Shown: piece by piece, positions 34,749 to 44,034 of the stretch
Position numbering within the stretch: the stretch's first letter is position 1
How the letters are laid out: each line of letters opens with the position of its first letter
Assembly (NCBI RefSeq): GCF_003703835.1
Contig: NZ_RDQR01000006.1
Span: forward strand, 1 to 64,000
Direction: 5' to 3'
Source: Auritidibacter ignavus
Lineage (GTDB): Bacteria; Actinomycetota; Actinomycetes; Actinomycetales; Micrococcaceae
DNA length: 64,000 bases
The notes under the pieces: model-generated
The model's database searches: none
Told to the model about the DNA's origin: nothing
Seen by the model: only the letters and a program-made list of their open reading frames with translations
Program-made: the position numbers and the translations under genes

Positions 34749-35930
34749 CTAGTCCTCTGGCCCGTTGGTCTCAGTAGTGGGCACCTGGGAGATCCCGTGA
34801 TCGCAGCGCACCGGGAACCGCGGACCGTGAAGTGTGTGCGGCACATCCTCGGCCACCGCAGCGGTGACGATCACTTGATCAGCCTTGGTGGCGATCTGGG
34901 CTAATTTGTCACGCCGTTGGGCATCGAGTTCGGCGAACACATCGTCGAGAATCAAGATGGGTCGGTCCTGGTCACCGGGCCGATCCTCGGCGAGCACCTG
35001 ATAGCTGGCCAGTCGCAAACCAAGCGCAAAAGACCATGTTTCCCCGTGGGACGCATAGCCTTTGGCCGGGGCAGGTCCCAGCGTGAACTGCACGTCATCA
35101 CGGTGAGGCCCCACCAAGGTCAGTCCGCGATCTTGTTCCTGATCATGAACGGCCTGCAACTCCTGAAGCATCGCTTCAGCCAGAGCAGTTTCGTCCGGGA
35201 CCACCGGGTGTTGCCCGGTAGCTAATCCCACGGTGGATTCGTAACTGAAACCGGCATCTTTCATACCCGGTGCTAGGGCTTGATAGGCGGTCTGCAGAGG
35301 CTGAGCCAAGAGCTTCAAGACGTGTAACCGTCCCCAGAGAATTCTGGCGCCGGCCTGGGCAAGATATTCGTCAAAAACGTGACGGGTGCTTTCTTCATCG
35401 GCACCCCATCGGCGGGATTTTTTTGCGGACTTATACAGGGCATTGCGCTGTTTTAACACACGCTCGTAGTCCCGCCGGGCATCGGCCATGACTGGTCGAA
35501 GCTGCACCGTGAGGTCGTCAAGAAAATTCCGACGCACCGAAGGATCTCCGTTAATAAGGTGCAAATCTTCCGGAGCAAATAAGACGCACCGCACTAAACC
35601 CAAACCCTGCTTGGCCGGTTGCGGTGCTCCACGGTTGATGGACACCCGATTGGATTTGCCAGGATTGATCTCCAGGTCGATACCGACAGCACGTTGATCG
35701 TGGTGAATGCGGCCTCGGATATGGGCTTGGTCTGCGCCAAAGCGAATCAGCGGTCCATCGTGTGACACCCGATGCGAATGATGGGTAGCTAAATAATTTA
35801 TCGCCTCGGCGATGTTGGTCTTGCCGACCCCGTTGTATCCCACCAGGACATTGGTACCTGGTTCGAAAGTCAGGTCCAGTTGCTGATAGGACCGAAAGTT
35901 TGTCAGTGAGAAAGCCGAAATGTAGACCAT
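34749..35930 (-). CDS. DNA replication/repair protein RecF (393 aa)
   Basis: SMC-like ATPase that helps RecOR load RecA at gaps. Walker A is GYNGVGKTNIAEAI, the signature motif is near YASHGETWSFALGLRLASYQ, and Walker B is PILILDDVFAELDAQR. The start ATG overlaps the dnaN stop (TGATG). Normal length for the family. It is part of the dnaN-recF-dciA-gyrB-gyrA operon. Confidence 0.95.
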   Translation of the reverse strand: MVYISAFSLTNFRSYQQLDLTFEPGTNVLVGYNGVGKTNIAEAINYLATHHSHRVSHDGPLIRFGADQAHIRGRIHHDQRAVGIDLEINPGKSNRVSINRGAPQPAKQGLGLVRCVLFAPEDLHLINGDPSVRRNFLDDLTVQLRPVMADARRDYERVLKQRNALYKSAKKSRRWGADEESTRHVFDEYLAQAGARILWGRLHVLKLLAQPLQTAYQALAPGMKDAGFSYESTVGLATGQHPVVPDETALAEAMLQELQAVHDQEQDRGLTLVGPHRDDVQFTLGPAPAKGYASHGETWSFALGLRLASYQVLAEDRPGDQDRPILILDDVFAELDAQRRDKLAQIATKADQVIVTAAVAEDVPHTLHGPRFPVRCDHGISQVPTTETNGPED

Positions 35931-37117
35931 CAGTCAGCGATGCGAATCGGCATGACCAGATAGCGGAAGTCCTGGAGTTCCGCTCCTTCGGGTTCACTCT
36001 GACCGGTCAGCAATGCAGGTTTAGGAGCGGTGGTGAAGGCAAAGTGGGAGTAATCGGCATTGACGACGTTGAGTCCCTCAAGCAAGTAGGTGGGGTTGAA
36101 GGCCACCGTGATGTCGTCTCCCAACAGTCGGCACGGCACCGATTCATTCGCCGAGGCATCATCTCCTGCCCCGGCGTCAAGGTAAACCTCGTTACCGGTG
36201 AACGCCAAACGCAACGGAGTATTGCGTTCCGCGACCAAGGCCACGCGCTTGACCGCATCAATTAAGGGCGTTGATTCCACCACTGCGTGGATCGGACTGG
36301 ACTCGGGAAACAGGGCCCGAATCTTCGGGTAATCACCATCAACCAACAGGCTGGTGGCACGACGGCCACCGGACGAGAACCCGAGGATCTCGGTTCCTGA
36401 GTCGCTCTGATTGAGTCGCAACGACAGTTCGCCACCACCACCCAAGGACTTGGCAACCTCGGACAGTGTGCGAGCTTTAACCAACACGGAGGTCGACGTC
36501 GCCGGATCGGTTGGTGTCCAGGTGATTTCTTTCATGGCCAATCGGTACCGGTCGGTGGCCAGAAACGTCATCTGATCCCCGTCGATCTCAATCTTCACCG
36601 CAGCCAGGACCGGCAGAGTGTCATCTTTAGAGGCTGCCGCGGTGACCTGGTGAACTGCTTGAGCGAACGTGTCACCGTCGACCGTTCCCGAAATGTCAGG
36701 TAGCTCAGGCAAAGTCGGGTACTCACTGACCGGCATCGTCGCCAGGGCAAATCGCGAATTCCGACACGTCAGAACAACTTTGGAGCCATCGAGCTCGACG
36801 GTGACGGGTGCATGAGGAAGAGATTTGACGATGTCATTGAGCAATTTGCCGGAAACCAGAATTTGTCCCGGCTCTTCGATATCGGCTTCGACTTCCAGTT
36901 GTGCGGAGGTTTCATAATCGAAGCTCGCGATGGACACGAGTTGATCTTCGGCTGTGATCAACAATCCCGACAGTACAGGTACTGGTGGGCGAGGGGACAA
37001 AGAACGGGCAGCCCACGATACAGCGTCGGTGAGGACGTCACGCTCGATAGTGAACTTCAGGCTCGGGCTGCCACTACTGGCCGAGTCTGTAGAGAACTTC
37101 TCTAGACTGAACGTCAC
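35930..37117 (-). CDS. DNA polymerase III β sliding clamp (395 aa)
   Basis: Ring-shaped clamp that tethers polymerase III to DNA. Three repeated domains are recognisable, with FTIERDVLTDAVSWAARSLS opening the first, FAQAVHQVTAAASKDDTLPV opening the second, and the protein ending in DFRYLVMPIRI, the usual C-terminal M-P-(I/M)-R motif. It starts at GTG 37117. It is the first gene on the minus-strand side of oriC. Confidence 0.96.
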   Translation of the reverse strand: MTFSLEKFSTDSASSGSPSLKFTIERDVLTDAVSWAARSLSPRPPVPVLSGLLITAEDQLVSIASFDYETSAQLEVEADIEEPGQILVSGKLLNDIVKSLPHAPVTVELDGSKVVLTCRNSRFALATMPVSEYPTLPELPDISGTVDGDTFAQAVHQVTAAASKDDTLPVLAAVKIEIDGDQMTFLATDRYRLAMKEITWTPTDPATSTSVLVKARTLSEVAKSLGGGGELSLRLNQSDSGTEILGFSSGGRRATSLLVDGDYPKIRALFPESSPIHAVVESTPLIDAVKRVALVAERNTPLRLAFTGNEVYLDAGAGDDASANESVPCRLLGDDITVAFNPTYLLEGLNVVNADYSHFAFTTAPKPALLTGQSEPEGAELQDFRYLVMPIRIAD

Positions 37118-37757
37118 GCTGCTCTGCCTCTCATGATCGGGTCTATCGCACGCCTAAATGGCGTGACTACGAGCTCAATAATGACAGAAATGAGCTCATG
37201 AGTCATTGCAAGCTTAGCGGATTGTGAGTTTTCATGTGATCCGCTGTGAACAGCTTCTCGGTTCCTCTTCTGTCGTCGAAGCAAACGCGAAGTGTCTGGA
37301 AGGTTGTTGTTCTGTAGATGGGGATTTTTAAGGGTAAGTGGTGTTAATAAGTCCTGTGGATAATGTGGATAAGCGGTTGCTCAGCGCTCATTTTGCGGTT
37401 GAATTTGTGGAGGGTCGCGTGGAGTGTGCTCGTGTGGGCTGGGGATTGTCGTGGAGTTTCTCGGCGTGGCTGTTCAGCAGATTCACAGGGAAGAGGGGGT
37501 GTATCCAAAGGGTTTTGGTATTTCTCCCCGTTTTATCCCCAGAGTTATCCACACCTGTTTATGGGGGTTGAATGTTGTGTGTGGATAAGTTGTGGATATA
37601 CCTGGACGATTGTGGATATATGGTCTCCAGCTTTGGACAAATCTCCGTATTTGGCGGGTTTAACGGTGTGGACCAACATTCAAGTTGAACTTGAGGTGAA
37701 TAAAAGAAAATCTTCAAGCTGAGAGTGACTTGAATATCACAGGGGTATCTCTAGCGA
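37118..37757. other. chromosomal replication origin (oriC)
   Basis: The dnaN-dnaA gap has clustered DnaA boxes. Perfect TTATCCACA/TGTGGATAA copies are at 37355-37363, 37364-37372 (two head-to-tail), 37545-37553 and 37580-37588. Variants TGTGGATAT are at 37591-37599 and 37611-37619, and TTATCCCCA at 37533-37541. The AT-rich stretch at about 37690-37750 next to dnaA could be the unwinding element. Position and content are the normal actinobacterial oriC. Confidence 0.9.
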
Positions 37758-39296
37758 TTAGTTGTGCTTATTACGTGCTGCCTGTTTGATGAGGTTGGTT
37801 AGCTCCATGACTTGGTTATAGATCGTGCGACGTTCACCCATCAGGTCACGAATCTTTCGGTACGCGTGCATCACGGTGGTGTGGTCTCGTCCGCCAAGCT
37901 CTGCACCGATGCGTGGTAGGGACATCTCCGTTAGCTCACGGAGTAGGTACATCGAGATCTGCCGGGCATTGACCAATTTTTTGGTTCGAGATTTCGATTG
38001 CAACTCTTCGAGTGTGAAACCGAAGTACTTCATGGTCTCGTCAAGGATCAATCCAGACGTAATCTCCTGGGAATCGGCATCAGGGATCAAGTCCTTGAGA
38101 ACATGCTCAGCCAGAGAATAGTCAATCGGCTGACGATTCAACGAAGCGTAGGCAGCAACGCGAATAAGTGCGCCTTCCAGCTCGCGAATATTCGTAGAGA
38201 TCCGTGAAGCGATGTACTCCAGGGCATCTGTGGGGACATAGAGACCGTCAGATTCCGCCTTCTTATTCAGAATCGCGATACGAGTTTCTAGATCTGGCGG
38301 TTGAATATCTGTGGTGAGACCCCATTCGAAGCGGGACCGTAGTCGTTCTTCGAAACCCGAAAGTTGCTTTGGTGGTAGATCAGAGGTAATTACCACTTGC
38401 TTATTGTTGTTGTACAGAGCATTGAAGGTGTGAAAGAACTCTTCAACCGTGGCTTCTTTATTGGCCATGAACTGAATGTCATCGATCAGCAAGATGTCGA
38501 CGTTTCGATAGATCTGCTTAAAGCTGGCACCCTCATCATGACGAATGGAGTTAATAAAGTCGTTCGTAAATTCTTCGGAGTTTACGTACCGGACTCGCAG
38601 ACCGCGATAAAGCTCTTGGGCGTAGTGACCGATGGCGTGTAGCAGGTGAGTTTTACCCAGCCCAGACTCTCCGTAAACGAACAGCGGGTTATAGGCCTTC
38701 GCCGGGGCTTCAGCCACCGCATTGGCTGCCGCGTGCGCAAATCGATTGGATGAGCCTGTGACAAATGACTCGAAGTGGTATCGAGGATTCAACCGGGTAC
38801 GTTCTTCTGAGTCTGCCGGGGTTGCATCAATTGTTTCAGGTTCGGGACTAGGAGCCGGGTTCGTTCTGGCGCTCAGTACCGTGGTGGGGTTCGAGTAATC
38901 CTGGTCATGACGTGGTCGAATCGAGTCCTTTGTCGCAAACCGTCGCGCAGAGTTATCAACGTAGTTATCCACAGCGTGAGGCCGGTCATAGGAAGGTTCG
39001 GAGGAGCGAACTGGTTCCGCGGTGACAGGTTGCAGACTTGCATCAATCGAGAAGGCGCAACGGAGATCAGTTTGAAAGACCTTGTGCAGGGCCTGGCTCA
39101 GAGTAGCCTGTAATTGGCCCTCAAGAACTTGTCGAGTGAGTTCATTTGGCACGGTGAGAAGAAGTGTGTTCCCAATCAGCCCTTGAGGCACTGCCAGATC
39201 CAAAAACCCCATTTGACGTGCACTGACTTGTCCTGTGTCTTTGATCTCTTGGACAACGTGACGCCACGAACTTGTGATTGAGTCATCTGGAACCAC
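37758..39296 (-). CDS. chromosomal replication initiator DnaA (512 aa)
   Basis: AAA+ initiator that binds the boxes in oriC and melts it. Domain I is the first ~90 residues; domain II is a Pro/Ser/Thr-rich linker. Domain III has GESGLGKTHLLHAIGHYAQE (Walker A) and DILLIDDIQFMANKEA (Walker B). Domain IV has LGGRDHTTVMHAYRKIRDLM, the DnaA-box recognition signature. GTG start at 39296. It is transcribed towards oriC from the region shared with rpmH. Confidence 0.97.
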   Translation of the reverse strand: MVPDDSITSSWRHVVQEIKDTGQVSARQMGFLDLAVPQGLIGNTLLLTVPNELTRQVLEGQLQATLSQALHKVFQTDLRCAFSIDASLQPVTAEPVRSSEPSYDRPHAVDNYVDNSARRFATKDSIRPRHDQDYSNPTTVLSARTNPAPSPEPETIDATPADSEERTRLNPRYHFESFVTGSSNRFAHAAANAVAEAPAKAYNPLFVYGESGLGKTHLLHAIGHYAQELYRGLRVRYVNSEEFTNDFINSIRHDEGASFKQIYRNVDILLIDDIQFMANKEATVEEFFHTFNALYNNNKQVVITSDLPPKQLSGFEERLRSRFEWGLTTDIQPPDLETRIAILNKKAESDGLYVPTDALEYIASRISTNIRELEGALIRVAAYASLNRQPIDYSLAEHVLKDLIPDADSQEITSGLILDETMKYFGFTLEELQSKSRTKKLVNARQISMYLLRELTEMSLPRIGAELGGRDHTTVMHAYRKIRDLMGERRTIYNQVMELTNLIKQAARNKHN

Positions 39297-39727
39297 GAGA
39301 CTCTCCTCTTCACAACCGCTGTGGTCGTGATGTTAGTGACCTATCGTAACTGCTGTTGTGGACTGTCCAGTTCAGGCCGTGAGACCGCCCTGGTCCCATG
39401 ACCACGAGGGGGTCTGAACATGAACAGGACAACTGGTCGTGCCAACGACCAGTGGTAATAGCCTAGCGTGATCACGCGGGAAATGAGAGTTATGCACAGT
39501 GTTATTCACAGCATGTGCGAAGGTTGTTGAGAAAGTGTATCCTCGTGGATTTGACGCATCGATCGGAAAGTAACTATTCTTGACAGGTCTGTGTTCGTGC
39601 TACCGCGTAGCGTAGTGCGCTATTCAAAGACCAATGACCTTGAACTGACACCGAGTTCATTAACGCCTGGTGGATGACTGACGTCCTGGGTGTACGGTGC
39701 AAGACCATATAGCTTGGAGAATTAACC
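39297..39727. promoter_or_regulatory. divergent dnaA/rpmH promoter region
   Basis: 431 bp without a gene. Two DnaA boxes of the TTATNCACA form, 39490-39498 and 39502-39510, lie 12 bp apart and fit autoregulation of dnaA. A possible rpmH promoter is TTGACG at 39551 with TATTCT 18 bp later; a second TTGACA-like box is near 39579. No small gene is evident. Confidence 0.5.
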
Positions 39728-39865
39728 ATGAGTAAGCGGACTTTTCAGCCGAATAACCGCCGTCGCGCCCGCAAGCACGGTTTCCGTGCTCGGATGCGGA
39801 CCCGGGCCGGTCGTGCAGTGCTTTCAGCACGCCGGGCCAAGGGCCGGGCGCGCGTTTCTGCCTAA
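39728..39865 (+). CDS. 50S ribosomal protein L34 (45 aa)
   Basis: Complete L34: the protein opens [20 protein letters not shown] and continues [20 protein letters not shown], the universal rRNA-binding pattern. GGAG is 8 nt before ATG. It is the first gene on the plus-strand side of the origin and leads into rnpA 42 bp later. At 45 residues it has the expected length. Confidence 0.97.
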   Translation: MSKRTFQPNNRRRARKHGFRARMRTRAGRAVLSARRAKGRARVSA

Positions 39866-39907
39866 CTATTTTGATCCTTTAGCGCAGTACCTGCCGGTCG
39901 TGATCGC

Positions 39908-40333
39908 GTGTTGCCACGAATGAACCGGATCAGAAAGGGCAAGGACTTTTCACGGACAATTCGTTCCGGCACCCGCGCTGGGGGCCGGAACATTGTCGTA
40001 TCTGTGGCTTTTCAGCAACAGAGTGAGAATCCTGAAGGTCTTAGCCCAACGCGGGTGGGATTCATCACCTCAAAGGCAGTGGGCAATGCGGTTACGCGCA
40101 AAACCGTACAACGACGCTTGCGTGCTGCTGTAGCCAGTCTTTTCCAAGAGGACCACTTCCCCGTGGGAGATCATTCTTCACCTGCGCAAGATGTTGTGAT
40201 TCGTGCTCTGCCTCGGTCAGCTCAGGTTGACTATCATGAGTTAAGGTCCGATGTGGCTGGCCAATGGCTACACGCGATGAAGAAAATGGCCCAGCGTGAC
40301 AGAACAAGCATGACAGAAATGGCAGAAGACTAA
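39908..40333 (+). CDS. ribonuclease P protein component (141 aa)
   Basis: Protein subunit of RNase P, which trims the 5' ends of tRNA precursors. LPRMNRIRKGKDFSRTIRSG is the N-terminus, and KAVGNAVTRKTVQRRLRAAV is the RNR signature helix. GTG 39908 is the first start in frame; ATG at 39920 is possible as well. It ends 3 bp before yidD. The tail after KKMAQRDRTSM is slightly longer than usual. Confidence 0.93.
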   Translation: MLPRMNRIRKGKDFSRTIRSGTRAGGRNIVVSVAFQQQSENPEGLSPTRVGFITSKAVGNAVTRKTVQRRLRAAVASLFQEDHFPVGDHSSPAQDVVIRALPRSAQVDYHELRSDVAGQWLHAMKKMAQRDRTSMTEMAED

Positions 40334-40336
40334 GGT

Positions 40337-40714
40337 ATGCCCGTTGAATCGCCCTACATCACGTTAAGCCCGAGAAAGCAGTGGGGTCGGTTTCGTGCCC
40401 TGCCTTCTGATGCTGTTGCCTCGGTGCTTATAGCGTACCGGGCTGTGATCTCGCCACTGTATGGTCAAGTGTGCCGATTCTTTCCGAGTTGTTCGGCCTA
40501 TACACTCGAAGCTGTCTATCGACACGGTGCCATTAAAGGAATGGGCTTAGGCATGTGGCGAATTCTTCGTTGCCACCCGTGGCAGTCTGGTGGAGTTGAT
40601 CCGGTTCCGCCAAGTCATAGAGTTTGGCCAGAGGGTAAATTGCCCAAGATCATTAGACTGAATCACCCGCAAGTACCGGAAGAACCCGGCTCACACACAG
40701 CAGAGGAAAACTGA
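40337..40714 (+). CDS. membrane protein insertion efficiency factor YidD (125 aa)
   Basis: Short amphipathic protein that assists YidC-dependent insertion. Signature: AYRAVISPLYGQVCRFFPSC, SAYTLEAVYRHGAIKGMGLG and MWRILRCHPWQSGGVDPVP, with the conserved cysteines. N- and C-terminal extensions bring it above the usual ~80 residues. It lies between rnpA and yidC with 5 bp to yidC. Confidence 0.93.
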   Translation: MPVESPYITLSPRKQWGRFRALPSDAVASVLIAYRAVISPLYGQVCRFFPSCSAYTLEAVYRHGAIKGMGLGMWRILRCHPWQSGGVDPVPPSHRVWPEGKLPKIIRLNHPQVPEEPGSHTAEEN

Positions 40715-40719
40715 ACGCC

Positions 40720-41682
40720 ATGGGCTTTTTCGATGTCATACTGTTTCCCTTCAAATGGGTTGTCTCCTGGATTCTGAGTATTTTTCACAGTTTCTTGAGC
40801 TTTTTGGGCTTGGGCTATGATTCCGGTTGGACCTGGACGCTAGCGATTGTGCTCTTGGTGATCACCATCCGCACCTTGCTCTTGCCCCTTTTCGTGCGCC
40901 AGATCAAATCCCAGCGTGCCATGCAGGCGATGCAGCCTGAAATTAAGAAACTCCAGCAGAAGTACAAAGGGAAGAAAGACCAGCTGTCGCGTCAGGCGAT
41001 GGCTATGGAGCAGCAGGCGCTGTTCAAGGAACATGGGACCAGTCCATTCTCAGCCTGTCTGCCCATGCTTGTTCAGATGCCATTCTTCTTCGCGCTATAT
41101 CAGGTACTTAACGGGGCATCTCATGCAGCGGCAAACGGCGAGAACATCGCGGCCTTGAGCCATGAGGAAATCTCCTCATTTGCCAGATCGAGCATCTTCG
41201 GCGCACAAATGCAGGACACCTTCCTGGGATCGACCGGTGAGAACCTCGACTGGTCGGTCATCATCGTGGCTGCGGTGATGATTGTCTTGATGTCTTCGTC
41301 GATGTTCTATATGCAACGGATGCTGATGAGCAAGAACATGACTGAGGCAGCGATGACCGGCCCCTTTGCGCAGTCGCAGAAGCTGATGCTGTACGTTTTG
41401 CCTTTGGTGTTCGCCATCGGTGGCATCAACTTTCCTATTGGCGTTTTGGTCTACTGGACCGCAACAAACTTCTGGGCGGTTGGCCAGCAGTTCTACATTA
41501 TTCGTCGGAACCCGGCCCCTGGCTCGCAGGCGGAACGGGAGCTAAATGAACGCCGTGTGGCAAAGGGTCTTGAACCCATTGGTAAAGCAGCTGAGGAAGC
41601 GCGGGCTAAGGCCGAAGCGAAAGCAAATAAGCCGAAAGGCCAGCGCCAGCAACCTGTGAGAAAGAGTAGAAAGAAACGATGA
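40720..41682 (+). CDS. membrane protein insertase YidC (320 aa)
   Basis: Oxa1/YidC insertase. Five membrane helices are visible, starting with WVVSWILSIFHSFLSFLGLG. The cytoplasmic hairpin contains MQAMQPEIKKLQQKYKGKKD, then LFKEHGTSPFSACLPMLVQM. The conserved Arg in the first core helix is in TLLLPLFVRQIKSQRAMQAM. The C-terminus is a basic tail (KPKGQRQQPVRKSRKKR) that can bind ribosomes. No lipobox signal is seen, as usual for Actinobacteria. Confidence 0.95.
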   Translation: MGFFDVILFPFKWVVSWILSIFHSFLSFLGLGYDSGWTWTLAIVLLVITIRTLLLPLFVRQIKSQRAMQAMQPEIKKLQQKYKGKKDQLSRQAMAMEQQALFKEHGTSPFSACLPMLVQMPFFFALYQVLNGASHAAANGENIAALSHEEISSFARSSIFGAQMQDTFLGSTGENLDWSVIIVAAVMIVLMSSSMFYMQRMLMSKNMTEAAMTGPFAQSQKLMLYVLPLVFAIGGINFPIGVLVYWTATNFWAVGQQFYIIRRNPAPGSQAERELNERRVAKGLEPIGKAAEEARAKAEAKANKPKGQRQQPVRKSRKKR

Positions 41683-42242
41683 CTACTACTGAAGAACTCA
41701 ATAACGCCGTCGATCCTGACGATACTCTTGATGAGCAGAGGGTCGAAGCCCAACAGACTGAAGAGTCGGTCTCGACGATCGAAGAAGAGGGCGATCGCGC
41801 TGCCGATTATATTGAAGAGCTTCTTGACATTGCCGATCTTGACGGAGACATCGATATTGAGGTGCGAAATGGCCGCACCTACGTTTCTGTCGTCACCGAC
41901 GGTGAAGATGACGGGTTACAGGGCTTGATTGGTGCCAAAGGCAAAGTCCTTGAAGCACTCCAGGAACTGACAAGACTGTCGGTCTTGTCGTCGACCGGCC
42001 AACGATCTCGACTCGTGTTGGATATTGCCGGGCATCGACAGCAACGCGAGGTTGAGCTTCGCTCACTGGCTGAAGACGCGATTGCTGAGATTAAGGACGG
42101 CGAAAAGGACGAAGTACACCTGAAGTCGATGTCACCCTATGAGCGCAAGATCATTCACGACGTCGTGGCTGAAGCGGGCCTAGTCAGCGCATCCCAGGGG
42201 CAAGGCTCACGCCGCCACGTGGTCATTTCTGCCGACAACTGA
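41679..42242 (+). CDS. KhpB/Jag-type RNA-binding protein (187 aa)
   Basis: Acidic N-terminal ~45 residues, then the KH domain with GLIGAKGKVLEALQELTRLS and the R3H domain with SPYERKIIHDVVAEAGLVSA and GSRRHVVI. KhpB binds RNA and affects cell-wall synthesis and division in Gram-positives. The start overlaps the yidC stop (ATGA), giving coupled translation. Confidence 0.92.
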   Translation: MTTTEELNNAVDPDDTLDEQRVEAQQTEESVSTIEEEGDRAADYIEELLDIADLDGDIDIEVRNGRTYVSVVTDGEDDGLQGLIGAKGKVLEALQELTRLSVLSSTGQRSRLVLDIAGHRQQREVELRSLAEDAIAEIKDGEKDEVHLKSMSPYERKIIHDVVAEAGLVSASQGQGSRRHVVISADN

Positions 42243-42258
42243 TGAAGGATGGATCCCT

Positions 42259-42963
42259 ATGGCCGAGGATCAGCATCATGGGCAGGTCGATTACGACACC
42301 GCCTTAGCCATCAGCCGATTGAGTGAACAACCGCAATGGATTCAAGGTGCTGTGCGGGAGATTTATGGCAAGGCGGGCGAGGTTGCCCAGCGTTATGTGA
42401 ATCATCTGGTGACGACGGGTGTTGAACGGGGCCTTTTGGGCCCACGCGAAATCCCGATTATGTGGGAACGTCACGTGTTAAATTGCGCCGTTGCGCAGAC
42501 ATTGTTTCCTTCGGGCGCACTGGTGGCCGATGTTGGATCAGGAGCCGGTTTACCCGGTATTGCCTTAGCCATAGCCCGACCCGACGTTCAGTTTGTGCTT
42601 GTTGAACCATTAGAGCGACGGGTGCTGTGGTTAGAGGACGTGATCGGGGACCTAAGTTTGCATAATGTAGATGTGGTGCGTGCCCGGGCTGAACAGGTGG
42701 TAGATACCCTCGACGTTGATGTCGTGACTGCACGAGCCGTGTCTGCCTTGAAATCACTCATCCCATTAACTGCGCCGCTTTTGCACGGAGACGGTGAACT
42801 TCTAGCGCTCAAGGGACGTAGTGCTGCGGAGGAAATTTCGAAGGCACAGAAAGTACTTCGCACGCATCGGGCCAAGGACGTGGCAGTCCTGACCTGCGGG
42901 GATGACCTGCTTGAGATTCCCACGACCGTTGTCAGGGTAACGTTTGGGGATAGACTGGGGTAG
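42259..42963 (+). CDS. 16S rRNA (guanine-527-N7)-methyltransferase RsmG (234 aa)
   Basis: SAM-dependent methylase that modifies G527 of 16S rRNA. Motif I is LVADVGSGAGLPGIALAIAR, followed by FVLVEPLERRVLWLEDVI and VDVVTARAVSALKSLIPLTA. The substrate-binding RHVLNCAVAQTL loop is present. It sits between khpB (16 bp) and parA (43 bp), the common order. In other species loss of rsmG gives low-level streptomycin resistance; here it is intact. Confidence 0.94.
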   Translation: MAEDQHHGQVDYDTALAISRLSEQPQWIQGAVREIYGKAGEVAQRYVNHLVTTGVERGLLGPREIPIMWERHVLNCAVAQTLFPSGALVADVGSGAGLPGIALAIARPDVQFVLVEPLERRVLWLEDVIGDLSLHNVDVVRARAEQVVDTLDVDVVTARAVSALKSLIPLTAPLLHGDGELLALKGRSAAEEISKAQKVLRTHRAKDVAVLTCGDDLLEIPTTVVRVTFGDRLG

Positions 42964-43006
42964 TCAATAGAGTCGCCGTCATGGCATCGGAGTGTGAAAA
43001 GCGCGT

Positions 43007-43936
43007 ATGAGCAATAACGATTCCTCAACGGCTGCCGAGTCGCAATCCTCGGCTACGCCGCTGGCTGCTGAGATCGCATCCGAGGCGAAACGACGGCAAC
43101 GTTTGGACTCCAAGAAGATTCCGAAGCCCGGGCGCACACGTATTCTGACTGTGTCCAATCAAAAGGGCGGCGTTGGAAAGACAACCACCACGGTGAATCT
43201 TGCCTCCGCATTGGCACGTGGCGGTATGAACGTCATGGTGATTGATGTGGACCCCCAGGGCAACGCGTCAACTGCTCTGAACGTGGAGCATTCACAGGGT
43301 ACCGACTCCATCTACGATGTTCTTATTAATGACTTTGAGCTGCACGAAGTGGTTCAACAAAACCCAGAAACGGATTCCTTGATCGTAGCCCCGGCCAGCA
43401 TCGATCTGGCTGGTGCGGAGATCGAACTAGTGTCATTGGTCGCGCGAGAGCATCGGCTGGCTAGAGCGCTAGCGCGGTATCTCAAATACCGGAAGAAAAA
43501 AGACTTGCCACGGCTTGACTACATCTTCATCGATTGTCCTCCTAGTTTGGGATTGTTGACTGTCAACGCTTTGGTGGCAGCGAAGGAAGTTTTGATCCCT
43601 ATCCAAAGCGAGTATTACGCCCTTGAGGGTCTATCCCAACTGACCAAGAACATTCAAATGATTCAAAAGCATTTGAACGAAGAACTCGAAGTATCAACTA
43701 TTATGTTGACTATGTACGATGGTCGCACCAATTTGGCGATTCAGGTCGCGGAAGAGGTTCGCGAGTTTTTCCCGGATCAGGTGCTTGATGCTGTGATTCC
43801 GCGTAATGTTCGGATATCCGAGGCACCCAGTTTTCAGCAGTCTGTGATGACTTATGATCCTGCTTCGTCAGGTGCTTTGAGTTATCGAGAGGCTGCTCTC
43901 GAGATTGCTGAACGTGGACGTAAGCAAGGTCGTTAG
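43007..43936 (+). CDS. chromosome partitioning ATPase ParA (309 aa)
   Basis: Deviant Walker A ATPase: SNQKGGVGKTTTTVNLASAL, with the signature Lys residue; Walker B-like DYIFIDCPPSLGLLTVNALV; and NVRISEAPSFQQSVMTYDPA near the end. A ~45-residue polar N-terminal extension precedes the core. It moves newly replicated origins by responding to ParB-parS complexes. A parS site lies between it and parB. Confidence 0.95.
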   Translation: MSNNDSSTAAESQSSATPLAAEIASEAKRRQRLDSKKIPKPGRTRILTVSNQKGGVGKTTTTVNLASALARGGMNVMVIDVDPQGNASTALNVEHSQGTDSIYDVLINDFELHEVVQQNPETDSLIVAPASIDLAGAEIELVSLVAREHRLARALARYLKYRKKKDLPRLDYIFIDCPPSLGLLTVNALVAAKEVLIPIQSEYYALEGLSQLTKNIQMIQKHLNEELEVSTIMLTMYDGRTNLAIQVAEEVREFFPDQVLDAVIPRNVRISEAPSFQQSVMTYDPASSGALSYREAALEIAERGRKQGR

Positions 43937-43994
43937 TATCGCGTTATCTTGTTGTTTGCCTCGTGCCGAGGCTCCTTCTCTGTGGCGTGTACGC

Positions 43995-44010
43995 CGTTTC
44001 ACGTGGAACG
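43995..44010. promoter_or_regulatory. parS site 1
   Basis: CGTTTCACGTGGAACG, a match to the TGTTTCACGTGAAACA consensus with the core TTTCACGTGGAA, in the parA-parB gap. Confidence 0.8.
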
Positions 44011-44034
44011 GGTACCATATAAGGGGAGGTTATC